Part shown: piece after piece, positions 46,198 to 55,690 of the stretch
Layout: each line of letters starts with the position of its first letter
How positions within the stretch are numbered: the first letter of the stretch is position 1
From: Streptomyces chromofuscus
Lineage (GTDB): Bacteria > Actinomycetota > Actinomycetes > Streptomycetales > Streptomycetaceae
Reading direction: 5' to 3'
Assembly: GCF_015160875.1 (NCBI RefSeq)
Contig: NZ_CP063374.1
Coordinates: 1,736,001 to 1,800,000 of the forward strand
Length of the DNA: 64,000 nt
Translations under genes and position numbers: made by a program
The notes under the pieces: generated by a model
The model's database searches: none
Seen by the model: only the letters and a program-made list of their open reading frames with translations
What the model was told of the DNA's origin: nothing

Positions 46198-48000
46198 GTG
46201 GCCGGGCGCATCGAAGACTACGCACTCATCGGAGACATGCAGACCGCTGCCCTGGTCTGCCGGGACGGCACAGTCGACTGGCTGTGCCTGCCCCGCTTCG
46301 ACTCGCATGCCATCTTCGCCGGTCTGCTGGGCACCGAGGAGCACGGTTTCTGGCGGATCGGCCCCGCGCACGCGGCCGACGCCGAACCGCCGACCGCCGC
46401 GCGGCGCAACTACCGCGGCGACTCGCTGATCCTCGAATCCGAGTGGGACACCCCGCGCGGCACGGTCCGCGTGATCGACTTCATGCCGCCGCGTGACGGG
46501 GCCCCGCAGCTGATCCGGATCGTCGAGGGCGTCTCGGGCCGGGTGCCCATGCGGTCCGCGCTGCGCATGCGTTTCTCCTACGGCCGGATCGTGCCCTGGG
46601 TGCACAAGCACGACGGCCGCACGGTCGCCGTGGCGGGTCCGGACTCGGTGTGGTTCGACACCGCCGTCGACACCTACGGCAAGGCGCTGACCACGTACGC
46701 GGACTTCACGGTCGCGCCCGGCGACCGGATCGCGTTCACCATCTCGTGGCAGGCCTCGCACCGCGAGCCGCCGCCGCTGCCGGAGCCGGAGCAGTCGCTG
46801 GAGGCGACGGAGGACTTCTGGCGCGAGTGGGTGGAGCACTGTACGTACCACGGCCCGTACCGCGAAGCGGTGGTCCGCTCGCTCATCACGTTGAAGGCCC
46901 TGACGTACGCGCCCACGGGCGGCATCGTCGCCGCGCCCACGACCTCGCTGCCCGAGGAGATCGGTGGCGTGCGCAACTGGGACTACCGCTACACCTGGCT
47001 CCGCGACGCCGCGATCACCCTGTCGTCTCTGCTGCGCACCGGCTACCGCGAGGAGGCCCGCGCCTGGCGCGAGTGGCTGTTGCGCGCGGTCGCCGGCGAC
47101 CCGGAGAACCTCCAGATCATGTACGGCATCGCCGGCGAGCGCGAGCTGGGCGAGGCCGAGCTGGACTGGCTGCCGGGCTACGAGAACTCCGCGCCGGTCC
47201 GGGTCGGCAACGGCGCCGCCCACCAGCTCCAGCTGGACGTGTACGGCGAGGTCACCGAGGCCCTGCACCTGGCCCACATGACGGGCCTGGCCCGCAGCGA
47301 CTACGCCTCGCTGCTCCAGCTGAAGCTCATCCGCTACCTGGAGGACCACTGGCAGGAGCCGGACGAGGGCATCTGGGAGGTGCGCGGCCCGCGCCGCCAC
47401 TTCGTGCACTCCAAGGTCATGGCCTGGGTCGCCGTGGACCGCACGATCAAGCTGCTGGAGTCCGGCGACGCGGACGGCCCGCTGGAGCGCTGGCGCGAGC
47501 TGCGCGACGACATCCACCGGGACGTGTGCGACAAGGGCTACGACAAGGAGCGCAACACCTTCACGCAGTCGTACGGCTCGAAGGAGCTGGACGCCTCGCT
47601 GCTGCTGATCCCGCAGATGGGCTTCCTGCCGCCGGACGACAAGCGGGTCATCGGGACCATCGAGGCCATCCAGCGCGAGCTGTCCACGCCGGACGGCTTC
47701 ATCCTGCGCTACCCGACCTCCGGCGAGGACGCCGGCGTGGACGGTCTGCCGGGCGACGAGGGCGCCTTCCTCGCCTGCTCGTTCTGGATGGCCGACGACC
47801 TGGCGATGATCGGCCGCGTCGACGAGGCCCGCAAGCTGTTCGAGAAGCTGCTGGCGCTGCGCAACGACCTCGGCCTGCTCGCCGAGGAGTGGGACCCCCG
47901 CCTCCAGCGGCAGGTGGGCAACTTCCCGCAGGCCTTCAGCCACGTCCCGCTGATCGACACGGCCCTGCGGCTGACGGCGTCGGGCGCGTACGGCGGCTGA
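46198..48000 (+). CDS. glycoside hydrolase family 15 (glucoamylase or trehalase type)
   Basis: The 600-aa cytoplasmic GH15 enzyme has an N-terminal beta-sandwich (IEDYALIGDMQTAALVCRDG, TVDWLCLPRFDS) and an (alpha/alpha)6 barrel. GGVRNWDYRYTWLRDAA is the family signature. The catalytic glutamates are expected in DEGIWEVRG and LLAEEWDPR. Mycobacterial relatives of this subfamily hydrolyse trehalose, so a trehalase is as likely as a glucoamylase. No signal peptide is present. GTG at 46198 has GGAG six bases before it; a GTG at 46174 is the alternative. Confidence 0.92.
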   Translation: MAGRIEDYALIGDMQTAALVCRDGTVDWLCLPRFDSHAIFAGLLGTEEHGFWRIGPAHAADAEPPTAARRNYRGDSLILESEWDTPRGTVRVIDFMPPRDGAPQLIRIVEGVSGRVPMRSALRMRFSYGRIVPWVHKHDGRTVAVAGPDSVWFDTAVDTYGKALTTYADFTVAPGDRIAFTISWQASHREPPPLPEPEQSLEATEDFWREWVEHCTYHGPYREAVVRSLITLKALTYAPTGGIVAAPTTSLPEEIGGVRNWDYRYTWLRDAAITLSSLLRTGYREEARAWREWLLRAVAGDPENLQIMYGIAGERELGEAELDWLPGYENSAPVRVGNGAAHQLQLDVYGEVTEALHLAHMTGLARSDYASLLQLKLIRYLEDHWQEPDEGIWEVRGPRRHFVHSKVMAWVAVDRTIKLLESGDADGPLERWRELRDDIHRDVCDKGYDKERNTFTQSYGSKELDASLLLIPQMGFLPPDDKRVIGTIEAIQRELSTPDGFILRYPTSGEDAGVDGLPGDEGAFLACSFWMADDLAMIGRVDEARKLFEKLLALRNDLGLLAEEWDPRLQRQVGNFPQAFSHVPLIDTALRLTASGAYGG

Positions 48001-48098
48001 CGGAAGCACCGTGGCCGTACCGGCTGCCGAGCAGGCCGGGGGGGCCGTGCCCGCCTAGGCTGGAACCGCACCTGCCCTGTTCGGGGAAGGAGGCGGCG

Positions 48099-49472
48099 AT
48101 GTCCTCCAAGGCGCACACGGCCCTCGTCGAGCTGCGCGAGGATCTCGACGGCGACGTGTTCGCCCCGTGGGATCCCGGCTACGACCAGGCCCGGGCCGTC
48201 TTCAACGCCATGATCGACCGGCGGCCCGCGGTGATCGCACAGTGCGCACACGAGGCCGACGTCGTCCGGGCGGTGCGGTTCGCCCGGGAGCTGGACCTGC
48301 ACGTCGCGGTGCGCGGCGGCGGGCACAGCGTGGCGGGCATGGGGACGAACGACGCCGGTCTGGTCGTCGATCTGCGCCGGATGCACGGCGTGACCGTCGA
48401 CCCCGCGTCCGAGGCGGTCCGCGTCGAGGGCGGCGCCACGACGGGCGACCTGGACCGGGCGACCCAGCCGTACGGCCTGGCGACCACCTGCGCCAGGGCC
48501 TCCACCACCGGTGTCGCCGGGTGTGTGCTGGGCGGCGGCAGCGGCTGGCTGGAGCGCTCCTGCGGGGTCGCCGCCGACAACCTGCTCGGCGTCGAGCTGG
48601 TCACCGCGAACGGCGACCGGACGCACGCCAGCGCCGACGAGAACCCCGAGCTGTTCTGGGCCCTGCACGGCGGCGGCGGCAACTTCGGCGTCGTCACCGC
48701 CCTCACCCTGAAGCTGTACGAGCTCCCGGAGTTCGCCCTCGCCCTGCTGCGGTACCTCCCGGAGCACGCCCGCGAGGCGATCCGCACCTTCCGGGAGGTC
48801 ATCGACTCCGGCCCGCTGGAGGCGAGCGGTGCGGTCGTCTGCCAGTCCGGCCCGCTCGCCGAACTCGTACCGCCGCCGGCCGGCCGGCCGCTGTGCTGCG
48901 TGCTGCTGACCTACGCGGGGTCCGAGGAGGACCTGCGCAAGGTGGCCGAGCCGCTGCTGGCGCTGCCGCACGAGTCGGAGGTCCTCACCGCGGTCCCGTA
49001 CGCCGACGTGCAGCGCCTGCTCGACGCCGCACCCGGACTGCGCCACCACTGGTCGGCGGAGTGCCTGGCCGGCGCCCCCGACGACGTCGTGGACGTCTTC
49101 GGCGCCCTCGCCGACTCCCTGCCCGCGCGCACGGACAGCCGGCTCGTCCTGTTCCCGCTGGGCGGCGCGGTCGCCGACGCCCCGGCCGACCACCAGGTGC
49201 CGTACCGGGACGCGGCCTGGGCCGTGCACGCCTTCGGCAGCTGGGCGGACCCGGCGGACGACGAGCGGTGCACGGGGTGGGTGCGGGACGTCCGTGCCGC
49301 CGTCCGGCCGTGGAGCACCGGCGCGGTCCCCCTGAACTTCGTCGGCGACGAGGGACGGGACCGGGTACGGGCCGGTCTGGGCCCGCAGAACATGTGGCGG
49401 CTCGGTGTGGTGAAGCGGCGGTACGACCCGGACAACGTCTTCCGCTTCAACCACAACGTCAAGCCACTTTAG
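48099..49472 (+). CDS. secondary-metabolite-type FAD-linked oxidoreductase (BBE-like)
   Basis: This 457-aa berberine-bridge-type flavoprotein has an FAD-binding PP-loop VRGGGHSVAG near residue 75, whose His is the usual covalent FAD attachment site. GGATTGDLDRAT, GGGSGWLERSCGVAADN and GGGGNFGVVTALTL follow. The C-terminal BBE motif is RRYDPDNVFRFNHNV. Family members oxidise sugars, alcohols or natural-product intermediates. Only the His linkage is clear; whether a second cysteinyl bond exists is uncertain. AAGGAGG precedes the ATG. It follows the GH15 gene by 98 bp, possibly co-transcribed. Confidence 0.9.
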   Translation: MSSKAHTALVELREDLDGDVFAPWDPGYDQARAVFNAMIDRRPAVIAQCAHEADVVRAVRFARELDLHVAVRGGGHSVAGMGTNDAGLVVDLRRMHGVTVDPASEAVRVEGGATTGDLDRATQPYGLATTCARASTTGVAGCVLGGGSGWLERSCGVAADNLLGVELVTANGDRTHASADENPELFWALHGGGGNFGVVTALTLKLYELPEFALALLRYLPEHAREAIRTFREVIDSGPLEASGAVVCQSGPLAELVPPPAGRPLCCVLLTYAGSEEDLRKVAEPLLALPHESEVLTAVPYADVQRLLDAAPGLRHHWSAECLAGAPDDVVDVFGALADSLPARTDSRLVLFPLGGAVADAPADHQVPYRDAAWAVHAFGSWADPADDERCTGWVRDVRAAVRPWSTGAVPLNFVGDEGRDRVRAGLGPQNMWRLGVVKRRYDPDNVFRFNHNVKPL

Positions 49473-49478
49473 GCCGGT

Positions 49479-49782
49479 TCAGACCCTCGTGGAGGTGTCG
49501 GCGACCTCGTCGTCGTCCGCTCGCTCGGCCGCGTCCTCCAGCAGCCCGACGACCGCGATCGTGCCGACCCCGCCGAGCGGCGGGGCCGCGAGGGTGCGGA
49601 ACCAGTGCCGGTCCTCGGGGTGGTGGCGGAAGCAGCCGATGACCGCGAAGGAGCACGGGGTCCGCACGACGAGGCTGGCCATCGTGCCGAGGATCGCCGG
49701 CGGTGTGTCCAGGTGGATGTAAGGATCCGGGCAGGTCAGCCAGAACGCCCCGGACGAGCACCACGGCGCTCACCGATGCCAC
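49479..49782 (-). pseudogene. C-terminal remnant of an APC-family amino-acid permease
   Basis: On the minus strand a frame reads FWLTCPDPYIHLDTPPAIL, then SFAVIGCFRHHPEDRHWFRT and LAAPPLGGVGTIAVVGLLED. This matches the last two membrane helices and the cytoplasmic tail of amino-acid permeases (DPY.., FFRRHP..RTLLAP..). Residues expected in the helices are replaced (TPPAILGTMASLVVRTPC), and a further hydrophobic segment (SAVVLVRGVL) lies in another frame just upstream. The rest of the gene is absent, so I call it a decayed fragment. It ends 6 bp from the oxidoreductase stop codon. Confidence 0.5.
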
Positions 49783-49942
49783 TGGACGTCAGTGTGGTCG
49801 GGCGGGACGGACGCCACCATCGGCACGCGGCAGCGCCATCGGGTGCGGGAGGCGACGGAAAGTCGCGCCGGGCGGCCCGGTGATCGTCGCCCTGACCGCC
49901 CGGAGATGTCGCCGGAACGTGTCCGCGGGTAGCGTCCGCTGC

Positions 49943-51601
49943 ATGGACAGCCGATTCGACAGCACGGGTGCCGGGGTCACCGTTCAGCGGGCACTGGAGC
50001 TGCCCGGCCTGCGCAGCGGGCTGCCCGAGGTGCTCGCCGGCGCGGAGCGGCTGCAACGGACCGTGCGCTGGGTGCACGCGGGCGAGGTGCCGAACATCGC
50101 CTCACTGCTGAAGGGCGGCGAACTGCTGCTGACGACGGGGTACGGCCTGGGCACCCGCCCGGCGGACCAGCGCGCCTTCGTCCGGACGCTGGCCGAGCGC
50201 GGCATCGCGGCCCTCGTCGTCGAGCTCGGCCCGCGCTTCACCCGGCTGCCCGCCGCGCTGGTCGAGACGGCCCGCACGGCCGGGCTCCCGCTGGTCCAAC
50301 TCCACCGCGAGGTGCCGTTCGTGACGGTCACCGAGGAGATCCACACCGAGATCGTCAACGGCCACTACGCGCTGCTCCAGCGCGCCGAGGAGGTGCACCG
50401 CCGCTGCACGGAGGCCCTGCTGGGCGGCGGCGGCATTCCGCAGGTCCTCGGCATCCTGGCCGACTTCAGCGGCAACCCGGTCTTCCTGGAGACCACGGAC
50501 GGCCAACTGCTGTACGCCGCCGGGTCCGGGCCGGAAGGGGCGGAGCCGCTCCAGGTATGGGAAGGGCTGCGCGCCCAGCACAAGGACGCTCCGCCGGCCG
50601 GGTCGGTACTGGTGGACGTGCCCGGGGGCGGACCGGGGACCGGTTCGGGCACGGGCTCGGCGCGGGCCAGGCTGGTGCTGCTGCCGGTGCGGGCGCCGCT
50701 GGCGCCGGTGCACCGGATCGCCGCCGAGCGGACCGCGGGCATCCTGGCGGTGGTGCTGATGCAGGCCCGCCAGGAGGAGGAACTGGCGGCACGCGGGCGC
50801 GGCGACTTCCTCACGGACCTCGCCGAGGGCCGGATCACCGCCGAGGACGCCCCCGCGCAGGCGCGCGTGCTCGGCTTCAAACCGGGTGACAGCCCGCTGC
50901 TGCCGGTGGTGATGCGGCTGGGCGACGCGCTGTCACCCGGAGGAGGCTGGGCGGTGCTGGCGCGCGCGGTCTCGGAGGAACTGGCCTCGGTGGGCGTACC
51001 GGTCCTGCTCGGCGTGCGTCCGGTGGAGGGCCGGGTCCCGGTGCTGCTCGCCCTGCGCTCGGAGTCGGAGCGCTCGGCGGTCGCCGACCGGGTCGCGGCG
51101 GCGCTGCGGGCCGGTGTGGAGCGGGCCGGCATGCAACGTCCGGGGGCGCCGCCGCCGGTCGTGGTCGTCGGGGTGGCCGGCGGCTGGGCGGCGGCATCGG
51201 CGGGGCTGCGGCACGCGGCGGAGACGGCGACCGCGGCGCAAGGGCTCACGGGCCGGCCCTGGTACGACGCCCGCCGCCTGGACATCGACCTGTTGCTGTG
51301 GCGGTTGCGCGACCATCCCGACCTGGCGGCCTTCGTCGACCGGGCGATCGGGCCGGTCCGCGACCACGACAGCCGGTCCAGGCCGCCGTTGCTGCCCACC
51401 CTGGAGACCTACCTCGCGCACGCGGGCCGCAAGGCGGAGACCGCCCGCGAGCTGCACCTCAACCGGCAGACGCTGTACAACCGCCTCGCCCGTATCGGTG
51501 AGTTGCTGGGCACCGACCTCGACGACCCGCAGACGGTGCTGGCACTGAGCCTCGCCCTGCGGGCCCGCCGGCACGTGGGGCAGATGAGCGGCGTGGGGTA
51601 G
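49943..51601 (+). CDS. PucR-family transcriptional regulator
   Basis: The 552-aa regulator has an N-terminal PucR domain (ELPGLRSGLPEVLAGAERLQ, HAGEVPNIASLLKGGELLLT). A GAF/GGDEF-like CdaR middle region follows. The C-terminal helix-turn-helix is TLETYLAHAGRKAETARELH, then LNRQTLYNRLARIGELLG. Members control purine, amino-acid or GABA use. The ATG at 49943 starts the conserved region. It is divergent from the permease remnant, which suggests it may once have controlled that transporter; this is inference. Confidence 0.92.
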   Translation: MDSRFDSTGAGVTVQRALELPGLRSGLPEVLAGAERLQRTVRWVHAGEVPNIASLLKGGELLLTTGYGLGTRPADQRAFVRTLAERGIAALVVELGPRFTRLPAALVETARTAGLPLVQLHREVPFVTVTEEIHTEIVNGHYALLQRAEEVHRRCTEALLGGGGIPQVLGILADFSGNPVFLETTDGQLLYAAGSGPEGAEPLQVWEGLRAQHKDAPPAGSVLVDVPGGGPGTGSGTGSARARLVLLPVRAPLAPVHRIAAERTAGILAVVLMQARQEEELAARGRGDFLTDLAEGRITAEDAPAQARVLGFKPGDSPLLPVVMRLGDALSPGGGWAVLARAVSEELASVGVPVLLGVRPVEGRVPVLLALRSESERSAVADRVAAALRAGVERAGMQRPGAPPPVVVVGVAGGWAAASAGLRHAAETATAAQGLTGRPWYDARRLDIDLLLWRLRDHPDLAAFVDRAIGPVRDHDSRSRPPLLPTLETYLAHAGRKAETARELHLNRQTLYNRLARIGELLGTDLDDPQTVLALSLALRARRHVGQMSGVG

Positions 51602-51623
51602 GTCGGACGCGCCGGTGACGCAA

Positions 51624-51644
51624 CTGTCGGGACCGGTCCGACAG
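51624..51644. terminator. weak hairpin between convergent PucR and GT4 genes
   Basis: ctgtcgg and ccgacag pair around gaccggt, between the two stop codons. It is short, so termination is only possible. Confidence 0.45.
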
Positions 51645-51650
51645 TCACGC

Positions 51651-52778
51651 TCAGATCAGTGGCCGAGGCTGCGTCAACTCGTCGTACACGCTGAGCACTT
51701 GAGCGACCGTCTCGTCCTCGGTCGGCCAGGTCGCCGCCTGCCGGAGGCCCTTCTCCCGCAGCAGCTCCCGCCGTTCCGGGTCGTCGAGCAGCCGCACGAC
51801 GGCGTCGGCGAACGCCCGCGCGTCCCCGGGCGGGACGAGTTCGGCCGCGTCGCCGACGAGTTCGGGGACACCTCCGACGGAGGTGGCGACCAGCGGCACG
51901 CGCGCGTGCAGGGCCTCCTGCGCCAGCACGGACCGCGGCTCCCACCGGCTCGGCAGCAGCGCCAGATCGGCCGCGGCGAGCAGCTCCGCCACGTCGTCGC
52001 GCCGCCCGATGAGCCTCACCGGCAGCCCTTCGTCCTCGATCCGGCGCTGCAGCACCGCCCGCAGCGGCCCCTCACCGGCGATGACGACCAGTGGCACGGG
52101 ATCGAGCCGGCGCCACCAGCGGGCGGCGTCCAGCAGGACGTCGTACCCGCGCTGCGGGTCGAGGGAGCCGACGGCCATCAGCAACGGGCGTCCGGTGGCC
52201 CCGAGTTCGGCCCGGACCTTGGGACGCGCGGGATCGGGTGGCTCGGGCTCGTCGGGCGTGCGGAGCGCCGGCAGGGCGACGGCGGCGAGCCGTGCGTCGC
52301 GCGCGCCCGCCTTCCGCGCCCGGTCGACGAGGTCCGAGGTGGTGCCGAGCACCACGGCCGCCACCCGCACCACCCGGCGCTCCAGCATGCGCAGGAAGTG
52401 GGCGCGGGCCCCCTCGGAGTGGGCGCGGCCGTGCCAGGTCACGATCAGCGGCGTGCGCCGTCCGGCCAGGGCGAGCGCGGCACGGAACGAGGCGTGCAGT
52501 CCGTGCGCGTGCACCACGTCGGCGCCCGTGCAGGCGGCCCGGAGCGTCGCCACCGACCCCGGGTCGCTGCTCCGCGGCACATGGACGTGCTCGGCGCCGG
52601 CCCCGCCGAAGTCGTAGGTGCGCTCCGCCTCGGCGGGGGCGCACACCGTGACCCGCACGCCCCGCGCGACGAGCCCCGCGGCCAGTGAGCGCACGTGCGC
52701 GCTGCTGCCGGCGTTGCCTCCGCCCAGCACCTGCACGGTGCGCAGCATCGACTGGCCGTGCGGAGAGTGGCTGCTCAC
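51651..52778 (-). CDS. glycosyltransferase family 4
   Basis: The 375-aa retaining GT-B glycosyltransferase has an N-terminal VLGGGNAGSSAHVRSLAAGL acceptor-domain loop. ADVVHAHGLHASFRAALAL and LIVTWHGRAH follow. The donor half has LLMAVGSLDPQRGYDVLLDA, and the EX7E region ALLPSRWEPRSVLAQEALHA. Products of this family build cell-wall or lipid-linked glycans. The start is uncertain: GTG at 52778 (used) or ATG at 52748, and neither has a strong ribosome site. The next gene upstream encodes a WecA/MraY-like membrane protein, consistent with a shared glycan pathway. Confidence 0.88.
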   Translation of the reverse strand: MSSHSPHGQSMLRTVQVLGGGNAGSSAHVRSLAAGLVARGVRVTVCAPAEAERTYDFGGAGAEHVHVPRSSDPGSVATLRAACTGADVVHAHGLHASFRAALALAGRRTPLIVTWHGRAHSEGARAHFLRMLERRVVRVAAVVLGTTSDLVDRARKAGARDARLAAVALPALRTPDEPEPPDPARPKVRAELGATGRPLLMAVGSLDPQRGYDVLLDAARWWRRLDPVPLVVIAGEGPLRAVLQRRIEDEGLPVRLIGRRDDVAELLAAADLALLPSRWEPRSVLAQEALHARVPLVATSVGGVPELVGDAAELVPPGDARAFADAVVRLLDDPERRELLREKGLRQAATWPTEDETVAQVLSVYDELTQPRPLI

Positions 52779-52993
52779 GGGGGTCACGTGGCCGGGGCTC
52801 CTGGGTTCGGCGCGGGGCGGTTTCACGAAGGTCACGACGGTCACGGAAGAACGTACAGAAGGATGCGGCGGAGGGGGTGTACCGCGCGAGTCCTCCGCGC
52901 ACCCGGCCAAGGATGCCAGGACATACCGCCGTTCCGGCAACGCCGTGGATCACACGCTCCCGCACGCCGGGGCAACGCGCCGGTCCGCGTCAC

Positions 52994-53758
52994 TCATCCG
53001 AGTGACCTCGCGAGCCCGCTCACCCGGTCCCCGCACACCGCCGCGACCACGACCCCGACCGCTTGACCGACCAGCCCGGCCCGCCCACCGGCCACGGCAC
53101 CGACCACTCCCAGAGCCGCACCCAGCGCATGCGCTCCCGTGTCCCCGAGCATCACGCGCTCCCCGAGATCCTCGGGCAGCACGGCCCCGGCGGCCCCGAG
53201 CACGGCGGCGGCCGACTCCGCCGCCCCCGGTTCCTTGCACAGCAGGCCGGGCACCGCGAGCGCGACGACCGCTCCGGCGGCCCTGCCGGGCCGTACGTCG
53301 ACGAGGTTCACGAAGTGCGCCGCCCCGGCGATCACGATTCCTGCCAGCACCTTGTCGACCGGCCGCTCCTTGAGCACCGCGCCCGCAAGCAGTCCCGCCG
53401 CTCCGATCCCGAAGAGCTTGACGGCTCCGCTGGTGACCTCGCCCTCCCGCAGCGCGGCCAGATGCGCCCGGAAGCCGCGGCGGTGGTCGCCGGCCACGTC
53501 GTCGTACGCGCCGCAGCCGCCGACGGCGATCAGGGCCGCTCCGGCGAGCGGGCTGATCCGTCCCACGCCGACGGCCGTGGCGAGGGCGGTGGCGGGGCCG
53601 GCGTGCAGCCCCACGGTCCGCCCGGCGTGGTTGCGTCGCTCCCAGCGCTCCCGGCCGCCGGGTGCGGTGGCGCGCAGGGCGGTGAGTGCGGCGCGGGCGA
53701 GGGCGGCGGTGAGCGCGACGGAGGCGGTCCTCGGCACCCGGCCGGAGCGGGGGATCAT
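52994..53758 (-). CDS. short WecA/MraY-like membrane protein
   Basis: The 254-aa membrane protein has spaced motifs of polyprenyl-phosphate sugar-phosphate transferases: CGAYDDVAGD (the DD motif), HFVNLVDVRPGRA (the N-x-x-D motif) and VMLGDTGAHALGAALG (the GD-x-GS-like motif). It is shorter than WecA or MraY (320-370 residues), so it lacks several helices or is a reduced family member. It probably lies in the cytoplasmic membrane with about 7 helices. It sits between a GT4 gene and recN, 19 bp after the recN stop on the same strand. An enzymatic role on undecaprenyl phosphate is plausible but unproven. Confidence 0.7.
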   Translation of the reverse strand: MIPRSGRVPRTASVALTAALARAALTALRATAPGGRERWERRNHAGRTVGLHAGPATALATAVGVGRISPLAGAALIAVGGCGAYDDVAGDHRRGFRAHLAALREGEVTSGAVKLFGIGAAGLLAGAVLKERPVDKVLAGIVIAGAAHFVNLVDVRPGRAAGAVVALAVPGLLCKEPGAAESAAAVLGAAGAVLPEDLGERVMLGDTGAHALGAALGVVGAVAGGRAGLVGQAVGVVVAAVCGDRVSGLARSLG

Positions 53759-53777
53759 CGCGCCACCGTACGCCCTG

Positions 53778-55520
53778 TCAGGCCTCCGCCCGAGCGGTTT
53801 CCAGCAGTTCCTCCGCATGGGCCCGGGCCGTCTGCGAGTCCTCCTGGCCGGCCAGCATCCGGGACAGTTCCCGGATCCGGTCCTCGCCCTCCAGCACCTT
53901 CACGCCGGACCGAGTCACCGACCCGTCGTTCGTCTTCTCGACCAGCAACTGCCGGTCGGCGAAGGCGGCCACCTGCGGCAGGTGCGTCACCACGACCACC
54001 TGCGCGGTCTTCGCCAGCCGGGCCAGCCGCCGCCCGATCTCCACCGCGGCCTTGCCGCCCACGCCGGCGTCCACCTCGTCGAAGAGGTACGTCGGCACCG
54101 GGTCCGTGCCCGCGAAGACGACCTCGACGGCCAGCATCACGCGCGAGAGCTCACCACCGGAGGCGCCCTTGGCGATGGGCCGAGGCGGCGCGCCGGGGTG
54201 GGGCGCCAGCAGCAGCTCCACCTCGTCGGCTCCGGACGGCCCGTACGCCACGGGACGCCCGCCGACCTCGACGCCCTCCGGGTCCTCGGTCTGCCGGATG
54301 TCGAACGACACGCGCGCGTGCGGCATGGCGAGCGAGGCCAGCTCCGCGGTCACGGCAGCCGCGAACCGCTCGGCCGTCTCGGTCCGCGCGTCCGTCAACG
54401 CCTGTGCCAGTCCGCCCAGTTCGGTCCGCAGCGCGTCCCGCTCGGCGGTCAGCTCCCCGATCCGCTCGTCGTCGCCGTCGAGTTCGGTGAGCCGTGCGGC
54501 ACCCTGCTCGGCCCAGGCGAGCACGGCGCCCACGTCCTCGCCGTACTTGCGGGTCAGCGCGGTCAGCGCGGCCCGCCGCTCCTCGACCGCCGCCAGCCGC
54601 AGCGGGTCGGCGTCCAGGTCGTCGGCGTATCCCGCCAACTCGCCCGCCACGTCGCCCAGCAGAATGCCGATCTCGCCGATCCGGTCGGCGAGCGCGGCCA
54701 GCGCGGGGTCGTGCGACCGCACGGCTTCCAGCGCACGGTGCGCCCCCGCGACGAGCGTCGAGGCGTCGACGCCCTCGGGATCCTCCGGGTTCCCCGCGAG
54801 CGCCGCGTGCGCGGCCGTGGCGGCGGACGCCAGGGCCTCCGCGTGCCCCAGCCGCTCGGCCTCCTCGGCCAGCTCCACGTCCTCCCCGGCCCGCGGCTCG
54901 ACGGCGGCGATCTCGTCGAGCCCGTACCGCAGCATGTCGGCTTCCTGGGCCCGCTCACGCGCGCGTGTGGTGATCTCCTCGAGCTCGGTGGAGACGGCCC
55001 GCAGCCGCCGGTAGGACTCGGAGTACTTGGCCAGCGGGCCTGCCACCGCGTCACCGGCGTACCGGTCGAGCGCCTGCCGCTGCCGCGACAGCTTCAGCAG
55101 CCCCTGCTGGTCGGTCTGCCCGTGCACGGCCACCAGCTCGTCGGCGAGCTCGGCCAGCACCCCGACGGGCACGGACCGCCCGCCGAGATGGGCCCGCGAC
55201 CGCCCTTCGGCGGAGACGGTACGGCTGATCAGCAGGGCTCCGTCGTCGAACTCGGCCCCGGCCTCCTCGGCCCGTACGGCGACCGAGGCGTCGGCGGGGA
55301 CGGTGATCCGCCCCTCCACGACCGCCTTGTCGGCCCCGATCCGCACGAGCGCCGGATCCGCCCGTCCGCCCAGCAACAGCCCCAGGCTGGTGACCACCAT
55401 GGTCTTGCCCGCACCCGTCTCACCGGTGACGGCGGTGAACCCCGGCGACAGCTCGACGACGGCATCGTCGATGACTCCGAGCGACCGTATCCGCATCTCC
55501 TCCAACACGGACACGACCAT
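53778..55520 (-). CDS. recN: DNA repair protein RecN
   Basis: This 580-aa SMC-like ATPase of double-strand-break repair has a Walker A, TAVTGETGAGKTMVVTSL, near residue 33. The long coiled-coil arms span about residues 155-370. The C-terminal ABC signature is KGASGGELSRVMLAVE and Walker B is TYLFDEVDAGVGG. VVVTHLPQVAAFAD is the H-loop. The start used is ATG 55520; ATG 55496 would also keep the ATPase. It is followed by the WecA-like gene and preceded by nadK and tlyA, the conserved actinobacterial order. Confidence 0.95.
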   Translation of the reverse strand: MVVSVLEEMRIRSLGVIDDAVVELSPGFTAVTGETGAGKTMVVTSLGLLLGGRADPALVRIGADKAVVEGRITVPADASVAVRAEEAGAEFDDGALLISRTVSAEGRSRAHLGGRSVPVGVLAELADELVAVHGQTDQQGLLKLSRQRQALDRYAGDAVAGPLAKYSESYRRLRAVSTELEEITTRARERAQEADMLRYGLDEIAAVEPRAGEDVELAEEAERLGHAEALASAATAAHAALAGNPEDPEGVDASTLVAGAHRALEAVRSHDPALAALADRIGEIGILLGDVAGELAGYADDLDADPLRLAAVEERRAALTALTRKYGEDVGAVLAWAEQGAARLTELDGDDERIGELTAERDALRTELGGLAQALTDARTETAERFAAAVTAELASLAMPHARVSFDIRQTEDPEGVEVGGRPVAYGPSGADEVELLLAPHPGAPPRPIAKGASGGELSRVMLAVEVVFAGTDPVPTYLFDEVDAGVGGKAAVEIGRRLARLAKTAQVVVVTHLPQVAAFADRQLLVEKTNDGSVTRSGVKVLEGEDRIRELSRMLAGQEDSQTARAHAEELLETARAEA

Positions 55521-55606
55521 ACGAGGTCCGGCACCGAAAGCGCGACGCCGGTCCCCCCTGTCACTCACGCGAGTGCACGCCGTCAGGGCGGCGGGGGACT
55601 GTACCC

Positions 55607-55690
55607 ATATGCGGCTCCGCCGCGTGGGCGCGATCGGCCACGGCGATCCCGCAGCCGCCCGCCCACCGACGCCCGACGGCGAACCGCTAG
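55607..55690. repeat. dispersed Streptomyces intergenic element, copy C
   Basis: catatgcggctccgccgcgt followed by gggcgcgatcggccacgg and cccgcagccgcccgc is the best-preserved of three related copies in the window. It fills most of the recN-nadK spacer. Confidence 0.55.
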
